NCBI RefSeq assembly: GCF_020740795.1 | Contig: NC_067285.1 | Coordinates: forward strand, 39,964,511 to 40,028,510 | Reading direction: 5' to 3' | Origin: Apus apus | Lineage: Eukaryota; Chordata; Aves; Apodiformes; Apodidae | Length of the DNA: 64,000 nucleotides | Part shown: piece by piece, positions 13,655-25,115 of the stretch | How positions within the stretch are numbered: the first letter of the stretch is position 1 | Layout: every line of letters begins with the position of its first letter | Position numbers and translations under genes: made by a program | Notes under the pieces: generated by a model | The model's database searches: none | What the model was told of the DNA's origin: nothing | The model's input: the letters and a program-made list of their open reading frames with translations, nothing else

Positions 13655-14745
13655 TGTACCTAGAATATCCCTGGCTGGAAGAGACCTCCCAAGATCATCC
13701 AGTCCAGCCCTAGACCTAAGAGTACAAGCTCACCACTAGACCGTGTCCCTAAGCACCAGGTCCACATGCCATTTAAATGCATCCAGAGATGGTGACTCCA
13801 CCACTTCCCTGGGCAATCTATTCCAACGCCTGACAACCCTCTCAGTGAAAAAATGCTTCCTAACATCTAACCTAACCCTCCCCTGGCACAGCCACACATG
13901 AAATGAAGATTTTGCTCCTGCTTTACACTCTCATCAGTAGCCACAAGGATTTTAATGCCATTGGTCCCATTCAGATCCTGCACAAAAGCATCTGTGGCCC
14001 AGTGCCACCAGGGAGAAGAGCCTGTCCCCCTCATCACTCCAACCTCCTTTCAGGTAGTTGTAAAGAGCAATGAGGTCTCCCCTCAGCCTCCTCTTCTCCA
14101 GACTAAACAACCCCAGCTCCCTCGGCCACTCCTCATAGGGTTTATGCTCTAGGCCCTTCACAAGCCTCATTGCCCTTTTCTGGACACGCTCCAGCACTTC
14201 TATGTCCTTCTAGTGAGGAGCCCAGAATTGAACACAATATTCAAGGTGTGGCCTCACCAGCACCGAATACAGGGGGATAGGCCACATGGTGGCCTATTCC
14301 TGCTGGCCACAGTGTTCCTAATACAAGTCAGGATGCCATTGGCCTTCTTAGCCACGTGCATGAACTGCTGGCTCCTATCTAGTCGACTGTCAAGCAATAC
14401 CCTCAGGTCCTTTTCAAACCTGGTGCTTTCCAACCACACATCACCAAGTCTTTAGCCAACCATGGGGTTATTACGCAGGACCCAACGCTTGGCCTTGTTG
14501 AACCCCATACAATTAACCTTGGCCCACTGATCTAACCTGTCTAGGTCCCCCTGTAGAGCTTCCCTACCCTCCAGCAGATCAACACACCCACCTAGCTTGG
14601 TGTTGTCTGCCAACTTACTGAGGGAGCGTTCAATCCCCTCATCCAGATCATGAATAAAGATATTAAAGAGAACAGGTCCCAGTACTGAACCCTGGGGAAC
14701 ACCACTTGTGACTGGATGCCAGGGGAAGTAACTGTTCCTGAAGCA
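13655..14745 (-). mobile_element. CR1 LINE copy, ORF2 reverse transcriptase to 3' end, with insertion
   Basis: On the minus strand the translation shows the CR1 reverse-transcriptase core: a [19 protein letters not shown] stretch near 14,650-14,715, then a position that should be the catalytic F-A-D-D but reads L-A-D-N, then KLGG. Further on are [10 protein letters not shown] and [21 protein letters not shown], typical of the ORF2 C-terminus. The copy is 5'-truncated near 14,745, its catalytic Asp-Asp is lost and its frame is broken, so it is dead. At 13,899-14,005 its sequence is replaced by a 107-base inverted copy of nearby non-CR1 DNA. CR1 resumes on either side (to about 13,890 and from about 14,006). 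Confidence 0.93.
13899..14005 (-). repeat. Inverted 107-base copy inserted in CR1
   Basis: This is the reverse complement of 12,377-12,483 with two mismatches. It interrupts the CR1 frame just after the DRLFSL segment; the expected continuation of CR1 ORF2 (family knowledge) is absent for a few dozen bases and this segment takes its place. Ends are clean, without a poly(A) tail or obvious target-site duplication, so this is not a retrotransposition product. Confidence 0.92.
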
Positions 14746-14747
14746 CC

Positions 14748-15090
14748 AGTGACTCTGTGAGAAGCCCAGGCTGGAGCAGCTCCAGGCCTGGTGGGAAGAG
14801 CTCATGGAGGAGAGGTTGGTGGAGGACTCTGCCATGGGAGGGACCCCGTGGGGAAGCAAGGAAGGACTGTGAGGAATCCTTCTCCCTGAGGAGGAAGGAG
14901 CAGCAGGAACCACCAGCCTGTGAACTGACTCTAAACCCCATCCCCCTGTGCTGCTGGGGGGAAGGAGGGAGAGAAACCAGGAACAAAGGGATTTGGGCCT
15001 GGGAAGAGGGGAAGAACCTTTTTGTTTCCAGTGACAAGCCAAAGTCGTCACTGAAACTGTATGCCCTAAAACTTGACAGCAGGCTCTGAC
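14748..15090. mobile_element. Unassigned repeat-like GC-rich segment, possibly an ERV LTR fragment
   Basis: The segment abuts the 5' end of the CR1 copy and differs sharply in composition from its surroundings (GGAGCAGCTCCAGGCC, GAGGAGGAAGGAGCAGCAGG, CCCTGTGCTGCTGGGG). The pattern resembles LTR-associated sequence of avian endogenous retroviruses as I remember it, but I cannot assign a family, strand or ends. It could instead be the 5' region of a CR1 subfamily or single-copy DNA. Confidence 0.35.
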
Positions 15091-15320
15091 CCATTATACT
15101 CACAACTTTGAGCTAATTAAGATTTGTTGAGGTGGACAGTTGCTTTTACACTCTCATCAAGCGAGAGCAGGAAAAGCAGATATTGCAGGATCCCAAGCTG
15201 TGCTACAATGATAGCAAATAAGCAAAAAAAAGAACCAAGAAAAAGAAACTGACTCCCAACTGCTTCCACCAATACAGAACCAGAAATACTGAATATACCA
15301 GATTTACTGAAATATACAAC

Positions 15321-15390
15321 GGTGGTCATAAAGTCTGTCTTTATAAAAATGTCCAGGAGATGGTCTTTTTAAAATGCTACCTTCTGTACT
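15321..15390 (+). repeat. 70-base direct repeat, copy 1
   Basis: The unit starts GGTGGTCATAAAGTCTGT and ends CTACCTTCTGTACT, followed by an A-rich run with scattered C. It recurs at 15,704-15,773 with one mismatch (69/70). Flanks on the 5' side are unrelated. Confidence 0.95.
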
Positions 15391-15703
15391 AAAAAAAAAA
15401 AACAAACACAAAAAAAAACCCCAAAGAAACCCCAACAAATCAAAAAGTTGTGCCTTGAAAGGAGTCAAATAGAACAAGAAGCAACCAGGAATATCAAGGG
15501 GCTAAGCATTCTTAGGCTACTTGAGAACCTTTTCACATTTGTTAACTTCGTACTAGCTTTTCCAGATGCCAAAAGTGTCTCTGATACTGTTTTTTGAAAT
15601 AATTTCTCTGGAGGGAGAGTGTAAATTTTCTGTGTTCTGCAGGGAGCCCAAAATAGGTAACAGAACAAATGATACACGTGCACATGTGCCCAGAGTAATG
15701 AAT

Positions 15704-15773
15704 GGTGGTCATAAAGTCTGTTTTTATAAAAATGTCCAGGAGATGGTCTTTTTAAAATGCTACCTTCTGTACT
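15704..15773 (+). repeat. 70-base direct repeat, copy 2
   Basis: Second copy of the unit at 15,321-15,390, 383 bases downstream, also followed by an A/C-rich stretch. It is too long for a target-site duplication. A local duplication or template-switch event, or two insertions of a short retroposed unit, would explain it. Confidence 0.95.
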
Positions 15774-18700
15774 AAAAAAACCCAAAACCAACAAAAAAAA
15801 ACCCAATAAATTTATTTACTCCAGTATGTGAATGCATTCAGAAAAGAAAGATCTATTACAGGAGAAAATATGGAAACAAAACAGATCAGTACCAAACCCT
15901 AAGGTAGCCATACACTAATTAGACTTAATATAAGATAGGTCTCCTTTTCAGCATCCATACACTGATGGTGGGATCAATAGTGAGTTTTATTAACCACTGT
16001 GTAGGTATGCTCCAAGTCCTTGAGTCCAGCCTTAAACTCCTACAGTGCTGGAAGAATTTGCAGACAACCCATCTCAGGTCCCTGCACAGGAGTCTGCTGT
16101 TACACACAGGCCAAGTTTTGCTTTTATTGCTAAAACTGCAGCTGCCTCTTTCATCCCTCAGTCCAGAGGTGCAAGTGCTACCCTTTCCACCAGCATTTCA
16201 TCACCACCATTTGCATCACCACCAACAGTCATTGTTGGCCTGAACGAGAGAGTCACAACAAGTGGTTTCATAAGGGGCTCTCAAGGACAAGCTCAAAAGG
16301 GGTAGGCAAGGCAGAGTGAAAAGGACTGAAGAGTGCCCCCTCGTCCACTCAAGGAGACAGGGACCACTGTGAACGAACACATTGGTATGAGACACCCACG
16401 GGAGTTGTCTTTTTCAGCAGGGCTCTTCAGGCCCTCCAACCCTGCTGGTTCCAGCTACAGGCAGAAAACCAATCATTCATTTGCTTGCCCATGTTTTCTT
16501 GCATGAAGTGTCTTTTGCAATGTGTTCCAATACATTGCTTCTCCCTGAAGCCAACCTCCTGCTGAAGCTCTTCACAGTTTGTTACAAAGGAGAATATGAA
16601 GCCTGCTAAATCATGCTTTTGAGTCCAGAGCCTGTACTTGAGAGGTCAGCTGGGGCTCAGGGTGACCATCTGGACAGAAAAAAAGCAAATTCCAGCCATA
16701 AACTTTCTTTTGGACAATGGGGCCTCTGCAGAGATAGAAAGAAGGGTCCTACACATAATGCAGCAGAGGAGGTGGTAGCCACTGTAAATAAACTCTACTG
16801 AGGTAAAAAACTAATGGATGGGTTATAGTGTTTGGGAATAAGGTAGAGGATGACTTCAGGTCTGGCAATAATCAGCCTAAAGGCATCAGGTGAAGCCCAA
16901 AGGGAGCTCTTGATGCTCAGTGGATGCTGCAAGGATAAATAACACTTTTCCTTACCAGACACATGCACAAAAGAACAGCTTGTTCATGTCAGGAAGGTAT
17001 ATGACTCCTATTATCAAGTAAGCACTTTGCAATCTTTGCTATGTTCACTGTCCTCCCTGATAAGGCAGGAAAACACAGCTCTCACTGAGGGGAGCAGGTT
17101 GGCCTGGGTACATTTCTAGTATGGCAGGCAACACAGTGTCAGTGAAGCCAAAGAGTAGGACCCAGACTGTCAAAGATACTTCAGCCTTTATATCCCATAG
17201 AAAATCACTTGGAAGTCAATGTACAAATACCTCTGAGGATTTTGGCCTCAGTTACTATCCCAAGCTCATGCAAGGAGTCTACAGTAGAGCAGGAGACTCA
17301 ACTCCAGTGTTCTCAGGGGAATCTTACTTTTATTCCTGCTAAGACACATAGTCATGGACAGGAGCATCCTGCACTGGCATGGCATTCACCTAGCCTTACA
17401 GAGTGAGTTAGAGAGAGATCAAAGCTGCTATTTTGGCTGCCTGAGCATTCCTCGTCTCCCAGAAAATCCCATGCCTGCAGCAGCCAGGTCGTTTGAAATG
17501 GATTGGCTGATGCTATTAAATCTACACCCTAGGAACGAAGCCCCTACTGGCAAGACTTGTTTTTTCCCCTAATGTCCTTACTCTGTGCCAAGTAAACAGT
17601 GTTAATGCCACATCATTTGAAAAGGACAGAAATTCTCTGCAGAGGTGCAACAGAACAGCCCTTCTCTGATGCCGGTATGTAGCACACATCTTGGGGTAAT
17701 AAAGCCTTCATTTCATGCTTCAGAAAACCTGAGCTAAGACTTGGATTCAGCAGTGTATGCAACAACAGCTCTCACCTAGCTTCACTATGAATGCCCCCAT
17801 ATTTTATTCACATTTTCAACTTTTAACCTGGTTTCCCATGGGAACAAGAATGCAAAAGATATTCAGACTCCATACATTCCACTTCTCCAGTAACTTCTGT
17901 GCATACCAGTCTACTGTAACCCAATCTGAGCACTGGCACTCTTTAGGACAGGTAAGCTCCTGCCAGTGTCATGAAAACAGGTGGGTGGTTGGAGAGAAGA
18001 AACATTTTACTTCAACAGCAATTTATACCACATCTTCAAACCTGACCCTTTCTCTGACTCTCTCAAGCTAGCTCTGTCCTGTCATCAAACCATGTGCTTG
18101 GTCTACTGGAGTCCAATAGGATGCAGAATACCATGAAATATGTGTGTGCTTGTTGAAAGTGCAGCCTAAATATTTACAGTGCTATAAATTTAAAGTAAAC
18201 AGCTGCTGTACCTTACAATTCAAGGTAAGACAGAACAGCTGAGGGAAATTGTATCGGTGTGCTATCAACCTAAGACAACAGAGCACAATATATTGAGCCC
18301 CAACCACTTCACATCTGTCTTGACACCATCATGCTTCTTTAAGTTTGACACCCATCAGTTCAATGATAAAATGCAGCCTGCAAAGGAAATAATTTTGGTC
18401 TTGCATCAGAGAGTTTGTCCCTACAACGGGGCGGGAAGACTGTTCAGGCAGCGTTAAAGGATTCAGGCAATGAAGCACGAGGCAAATATGCTGATCTGTT
18501 CTAGAGGAAAATACCTGTCAAGGTAAGTCTCAGTCCAGCTGGATGTTTATGCTTGCATATAACCTCAAGCACCAATTTGAAGTGAGCTGCTTGCAGTCTT
18601 ACAGTTATGGAGATACTTATGCTGTATCCATATACTAGGGATGCTAAAAGAGGATCTACAAGACACTACCTCACTGCAGCATTTCAAACAGACCAAATGA

Positions 18701-20450
18701 TATTCCTTGCCTGAGCCAGCCTGGGATCCAGTCATCACCTCACCACAAATTTCACCCTGCCCATTACCAACCCCATTGATCTAAAAATATCACTCCTGAT
18801 GGGAGGGCTGCTCACTTCTGAACAAGTGAAGGCTTGCCGGAATTATGTATTATTTTAAAGCCAGCAAATACATGGAGGCATGAAATAGGGTACAATGCTG
18901 AAGGCTCACATGACAATTGGACACCTGCTCTCCTGATCCAAGCCTTTTCTGATCATAGCATTGCTCGGAAGGGAAGATAAAACTGAGTCACTCTGTATAT
19001 GAAGTTTTTTTAATGGGGCTTTGACCTGACAGAAACCTTGGCTTTCAGCTGCTCCTCATTTAAAAGCCCCAAAACTTTTCCCCTGTCCTGCTGGGACAAA
19101 ATCCTTCTGCTCAGGTTTAACTCAAGGTTCCTGCATGATTCTGTTGAGGTCACCAGTGGCGTTTGCAAGCCAAGTGAGAGAAGCTGCTGGAAAAACAGGG
19201 TGGGAGACAAATGCACACTGGGCTCCCCTTCCCACACATACCTGGGCAGCTTGCCTGTGTCTGGCAGTCAGGGAGCACTTTGGGATCCCTGGGTTCAGAA
19301 GGATCCAACAAGACTGTATGCCTTCTTCAAATTAAAGCTTCAGGGCTTTGTGTCAGTCTAAGCTGGTTCAACCAATTCAGGTTGCATGTCAACAGAGCAC
19401 ATCATCACAGGCCCAGCCTCGAGCACATGAGCCATCCTGCTAGAGCCTGGCACACATCTAAGCAGGTAGCTGAATCACGACCTGAGATCACAAAGCTGGA
19501 GAACAAGTTGTGGTTATGGTTACAACTTCTCCATGTTCATTCTGCAACAGCACCATCTACTCTGGACACCAGTATTGATTTTCACAGATAATCCCAGTTG
19601 CCTTTCTCAGATTCAAGACTTCAGACACGGACTTGGCCCTAGGGAACGAATGGAGCAGAAGCAAAGCAGCATCAGGCACAGCAGGCATTTGTGACTGTTA
19701 GTGAGCACTGGATATTGCCAACCATCATAAAATACAGGAAAACAGCAAGTGAGGGTTTAGCCAGTTTAGATAATCCTGCAGGGAATAACTACCAATAGAA
19801 ACTAATACATATGCAAGCAACAACAAGCTGCCTGGGAAACTGAGCATTTTCCCTTCCTTGTCAGATAAAACATAACACTTAAATTGCCTTTAGTTCAGCA
19901 TTAAGTGTATTATTTAACATATATGTATCCCCAAAAAGACCATTCCTCTCTTGTGCAAAGTTTTAGCACAGGAAGGCAACATTATCCTCGTGTTCTGAAT
20001 TTAGAGTAACTGGTCTTGTTTGTCTGGGAACAGTCTAGATTTCTCCCTAAGTACCTGGGAGCAGAATTTGGAGACATCTCCCAGCCCGGATGGTGACAGC
20101 AGTTGCTTGTGATTTCTTAGGAATACTTTGAGCTTCTCTATTTAGCTATCCTACGTTGTACTATCATACTTAAATTGTCCTAGACCTTCTCTCTCACCTG
20201 CTCTTGCTGCTGGTTTAAACACCATTTGTGTCTTTTTCTGCAATCCTTTCCTCCTCTTAAAGGAGGGCTGCATTGCTCCTCACTGTGCAGTCCTGCTCCA
20301 CATGCTGTGAAACACTGATGTCCCAGTGAAAGGGAAAGGCTGAGGGTCCACATGTGACACAACAGCATTGCTATGCCAAGAACAAAGCATCCCCAGGTTG
20401 GGGTGGTCGGCAGTACAAGAGACTGTCAGTGCAAAATTCAAGAGGCTGAG
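15774..20450. other. Intergenic sequence without recognisable gene
   Basis: Only short frames without recognisable domains occur. No CR1 or other interspersed repeat was recognised. Composition is ordinary. Confidence 0.5.
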
Positions 20451-20454
20451 CACT

Positions 20455-20650
20455 TTCAATTACAATTCAAATCTGCCGTTTAGTTCATCATGTTTATTTA
20501 GGCATTAAAAGCAATTTTCCAAGCACATGTCTGTCACATTTAGACACAATGGGCTAGCCTGTAATTAGGAAGTATATGACCTCACTGGCTTTAATTGGGA
20601 GAAGCCTGCATCCAATCCGTTTACCAGATGATAGAAGGCAACTGGCATTA
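20455..20650. promoter_or_regulatory. Candidate conserved noncoding element
   Basis: A repeat-free AT-rich block with several homeodomain-like cores (TCAATTACAATTCAA, CCTGTAATTAGGAAG, GCTTTAATTGGGAG) and a TTTATTTAGGCATTAAAAGC stretch. Suggested only by texture; conservation was not tested. Confidence 0.25.
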
Positions 20651-20831
20651 GAAGGGAAGTTCAGTGTCAGCTGGTAGAAGGCACACAATACCTGTTATAA
20701 TGGCCCCCAATTCATCAGCAGCCCTTCCACCATCAGGCCTTTGTCAATGATTTGCTCATCAATTTGCTTGTGTACCAACACAAGAGATCAGGAGACAGAT
20801 ACTGCAGCACAGAGAGTGATCACAGACCAGG

Positions 20832-20950
20832 AAAAAACAAAAAAAAACCAAACAAACAAAAAACCCCCACCAAAAAACCACAAAAACAAACAAACAAAAA
20901 AACCACACACAAAAAAAACCAAACCAAAACCAAAACAAAAAAACAAACAA
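20832..20950 (+). repeat. A/C-only low-complexity tract
   Basis: About 119 bases contain only A and C on the plus strand, mixing CAAA, CCAAA and AAAC units without a strict period. It is low-complexity sequence; apparent reading frames (Lys/Pro/Thr-rich on plus, Phe/Trp/Val-rich on minus) are artefacts. Confidence 0.9.
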
Positions 20951-23900
20951 GGAAAAAACCCAGGAATGGCAATTTCTGCTTTGGCAAGGGAGCAGGGCAG
21001 GCATAGGGCCAAAGCCAGGCTTAGCCTAAGTGGCTATAAGTCTGCTAACTTCACACCTGCTTATGTTAGGCCAGAAATTAGCCCATACTACCCAGCAGGC
21101 TATGATGCAGCTTAATGCAAAAGAAAAAAAAAATAATATTTAAGCCTGAAACACCCGAGCAAAAGGCAATCATAAAGAAAAGTCCGTTTGTTGCAGAAAA
21201 ATGCACCAAAGAACTTCACATTCTGCTGTATGTATTCTACTGCACAGGGAGTGCAGTTCTGGCCTCGTCAGGAGCCAAAAGACACAGCTCTCTACCTGCA
21301 CTGCACTGCTCCTGACTGCTGGACACCGCATAACCCTGACCCATCCCAGGCACTGATTCTCAGAGACAAACACTGCTGTTGTCAGTAGTTCAAAGCACAA
21401 ACCATCACCTTCCAAAGGGATCTATGCTCACGCCCAGGAAGTCCTGCCAACTGATTATTTCAAAACAGGAAGAGGGGGAAAAGCTATTGTGTATAACTAT
21501 ACATAAAACTATACATAAAATTATTACTGCACTCTTTATTTATTTATTTATTTTAATTGTGGTAGCCACAGAACCTGCAGCTCTGCTACTTTAAGACCCA
21601 GACAAGTTCAAGACACAGGTGCATTAGAGAGAAGAGAGGCTCACGTTCACTTCATCACCAAGAATCTCCATATGTTAAAATCACATCTTCTATGTTCTAG
21701 GGCTGACTTGTCAGCTCCATTTTTAGGCAGAAGAATACAAAGTATTCCATAACTTTAAAACAAGTTCAAGGTCAGTCACCCACATTTATTTCTGTTGGCT
21801 ATACTGCTTCATATCAATGAAAAAAGTCAGCTCCACTTCCTCCACCCTAAGGAGCCTCTCTCTCCAGCTGAAAAGATGGTATCACCAGGAAAGAAGCAGA
21901 AAAAGTGAATATTCAGAATTGTCATGCCTCGGGAATTTCAATATAAAAAAAAGCCAGATAGATAAATAGACTGACAAACAAATTGACAGTTTACTACCTT
22001 GATTTGGGATAAAAAGCTAAGATCACAAAACATTCTCCAGAATGAAATACTGGATCCATTTTTTTTAGGGAAAAAAAAAAAAAACACAAAACATCATAAA
22101 CCTTGGACTAAACTATGAAACCAATACATTTCAATTGCTGCTCAGAGAACTTGCCATGAGTCAGACAGAGACTCCTTCCAGCATTAAGAATAAGTTTATG
22201 CCAGCCCTAACAAGAAGGTACAAACAGCCATAGAAATCCACAACAGCTCTGCTGTGTGACCTGTGATGTTCCTCCACAAGAACGACCCGAGGGAAGCAGA
22301 AAAGATAAGAATGGGAGATAGAAACAGCTATGATAAAACGCTCTTTGAAAATCCTCTGCAGGAAGTGATTTATATACACGTTTGTCAGTCATATATGGGG
22401 TCTGCAGCCTCAGACACTGAGCGTTGAAACCCCGTGAAACATACATGATGTGACAGAAGTCCTGTGGCATTCCCAGCCCAGCTCCTATTTCTGCTGAGCA
22501 TCCTCCAAGGTGCTAGGATATTTTTAATCATACACCAGCCAAAGGTCAAATATATCCTCCTTCCTTTTACCCAGCTTTCTACCACGGCCTCAGGAATTCC
22601 ACCTCCAAGTCAGAAAGAGTGATTAAGCACTCTCTTACTATTACCCCGGAGGAGGGGAATGAGCCTTCTGTCCCCCTGTAAATGGCAAGGAAACCTCCAG
22701 GTGCCAAGAAAAGCATAACCTGTGATGCTGGAAGGCAGCTGAAGAGGCAAGCTCAAGAGAGGAATACACTCCAAAGCAGGAGACACTATCAGCTCCTGCT
22801 GAACACTGCTGTTTCAGAGCAAAGCTGAGTAAGCAGCTGGGCCCGAGGACTCAGCAGCTCCATATTTTGGCTATACTTGCTGCAGCTACTGGGCATGGGG
22901 ATGTAATCCAAAGGCCATTCCAAGACTGTCCAGGGTGGCTGGACACGGGGTACATCTGTGTACAAGCTCACATTTTACCTTTTCTTGGGTTCAGACCCTC
23001 TGTCCTGGCGAAACGTCTGTTTTGTAGAAATGGTCATAATTCCACTGCACAGAATTTGCTTCAGAGAAAGAAGACTTCTGAGATGCTGACCAGATGTTAT
23101 CAGGCCAGGGGAAAGTTAAATGTCTCATGTAGTTATTCTGGCACTTCAATCTCTTGCTCTGCATAGTTTGGGTAGCCCTTCAGAACAATGGCAAGACCCA
23201 GCCCTCAACAGAGATTTTGCAAGGGAGGACAGAATATTTATAAAGGTATTTTTGCTTCCGTTCAATTGGGCATTTAGGAAAAAAAAAAAAAAGCTGACAT
23301 ATATGAACCATTAGCACTGTTTCTTAAAAAGAAGATAATTGCCATAAGTGATATGCATCTGCTGCTGATCACCAAGTCACCCACTAGAAGCTGCTTGTGG
23401 TGAACTCAAGCACACTGACAGAAGAGATTTACAGAGATTTGGGTTAATTGTGCTGGAGTACAGTGTGCACATGGGTGAGCTGGTAGAAAGAAATCACTAG
23501 CTTCTAATAGGAACATCCTGTAAAAGAACAACTGCATTGCCAGCAGATTTCCACCTTTTCTCAAATCTCTTTCAAACCTATTAACTGCTTGGTCTTTCAT
23601 GGTTAACATATTTTACTGGCACAATGCAGAATATAAGCAAAGTGAAACAAATATTCAGACACAAGGAAATGCACCAGGGAGGTAGAAATAAAGGACAAAG
23701 CTACCTGGCTCTCCCACTTAACTAGTCTTACTTCTGTTCTTAGCATAATTAATGAGCTCTAACACCAAGAAAGTGGCCTTCTAAGAGACAGCTAAAGCAT
23801 GCACTAGCTGTAGCAAGACCTCTTGCTTCCTTCCATTCAGAGTTCCCTCCATCAAGCTTATGCTAAAATAACCTATTTCTCCATGTGAGTTCAGTTGATT

Positions 23901-24695
23901 TCTGTCTGCCCTTGGCCTGCTCCAGTTTTCCTCTGGCATCCCAGCTCATCGGGTTGATCCCATGCTCCTGTCCCAGCCATGGGGTTCATCTGAAAGACCT
24001 GACAAAAAGGGAGAGCTAAACTCATTACTCCAGCCTGATTTGTATTCAGAGCACAAGTGGGGGACAGACCCCAGCCTCCAGCCACAGCTTTAGGACATAA
24101 AGCAAAGCCAATGAGGGAGAGAGAAGCTGCCTGCTTACTGTTTCCAGCAGACATAAAACATGATTCCCAATGCGTGTTCCCAATAAAGAGGGGCTGGGGG
24201 GGCTGGAATTAATAGCCATTGAGCATATCATGGACTATACTGATGGGCTAAATCAGTAACAAAAAAAGCTCAAATCATACAGGGGTCTGTATGGGGGGAG
24301 CCTTATTGTGTTACTTGCAGAAGAGAATGGGAGCAGGCATGGGCCTTGAGGACCTCCAGAGCAATTAAACCCCCTCACTGTTTTTGGATAGGCAGGGTTG
24401 GCCATGGCTGTGACTTGTGTACAAGCCTGTGGACATGACAAGCTCCTCTCCAGAAGCTGCTGCTGCTGCTCCGACTCCAAGGCATCGCACACAAAAGCTG
24501 TCAGCACGAGAGCCAGTGGTTTGAAAGCAGAGCCTGGTGCTGGTGGAGGGAGTGGGGATGGTGGAGGACGAGCTGTGCAGTGCACAAGCGTGTGCCCACG
24601 GGCTGGGGGAGCCCCCAGGAGTGTGGGGAGGGGGCGTCAGTTGCAGGAAACGCAGCGCCTGGCATTGCATGTGGCTAAAGAGTGGAAGAGAACAT
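20951..24695. other. Intergenic sequence without recognisable gene
   Basis: No recognisable gene or dispersed repeat. A short TTTA tract lies at about 21,535-21,555, poly(A) runs near 22,072 and 23,279, and a small tandem of ACTATACATAAA near 21,497. Confidence 0.5.
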
Positions 24696-24699
24696 CATT

Positions 24700-25115
24700 T
24701 CTTTAAACTCATCTTGCATTCAGCCAGCTGCATATAAATTTCCCTCTATCTCATCAAGCTCTCACTGTTTGGCCTCCTCTGACTGATATTGGCTCATCAT
24801 ACTTAATCTAGGGTGAAATTTTCTCGTCTGAGCTAAATTACTTGCAGCCATCAAGGGAAACGATATTTATTTTTCGTGGGGCTAATGACCTGTCCCCCGG
24901 ACCCACCCACTGATGGTTATTTACTAGGGCCCAGATGCTTGGGCTCAAAATGAGTGCTAATGTCAGCGGGGGCCATTTCTCATTCAGGTCTCTGATTGAA
25001 TTGGAGCGATCCCATTGACATTGACTCTGTGACTTTTAAGGCCATTACCCTCAGCAAGAGATGAACCCCTCATCATTGCTCCAACACTGACAGCTGATTA
25101 GCGACAAATTACAAG
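24700..25115. promoter_or_regulatory. Candidate conserved noncoding element (strongest by texture)
   Basis: The block is repeat-free, keeps CpGs in AT-rich surroundings and carries motif clusters such as GATATTTATTTTTCGTGGGG, GGCTAATGACC, CTGATTAGCGACAAATTAC and GATTGAATTGGAGCG. Retained CpG plus dense TAAT/ATTA cores is a common signature of developmental enhancers. Function and conservation are inferred, not shown. Confidence 0.35.

Noticed and set aside
13952-14197. Minus-strand frame with a reverse-transcriptase-like C-terminus as a host gene
   Set aside because: It is a CR1 ORF2 remnant, broken by the 107-base insertion.
15321-15773. Target-site duplication of an inserted element
   Set aside because: Seventy bases is far longer than any transposon or retroelement target duplication, and the sequence between does not look like a mobile element.
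20759-21115. Lys/Pro/Thr-rich and Phe/Trp-rich frames
   Set aside because: They translate the A/C-only low-complexity tract.
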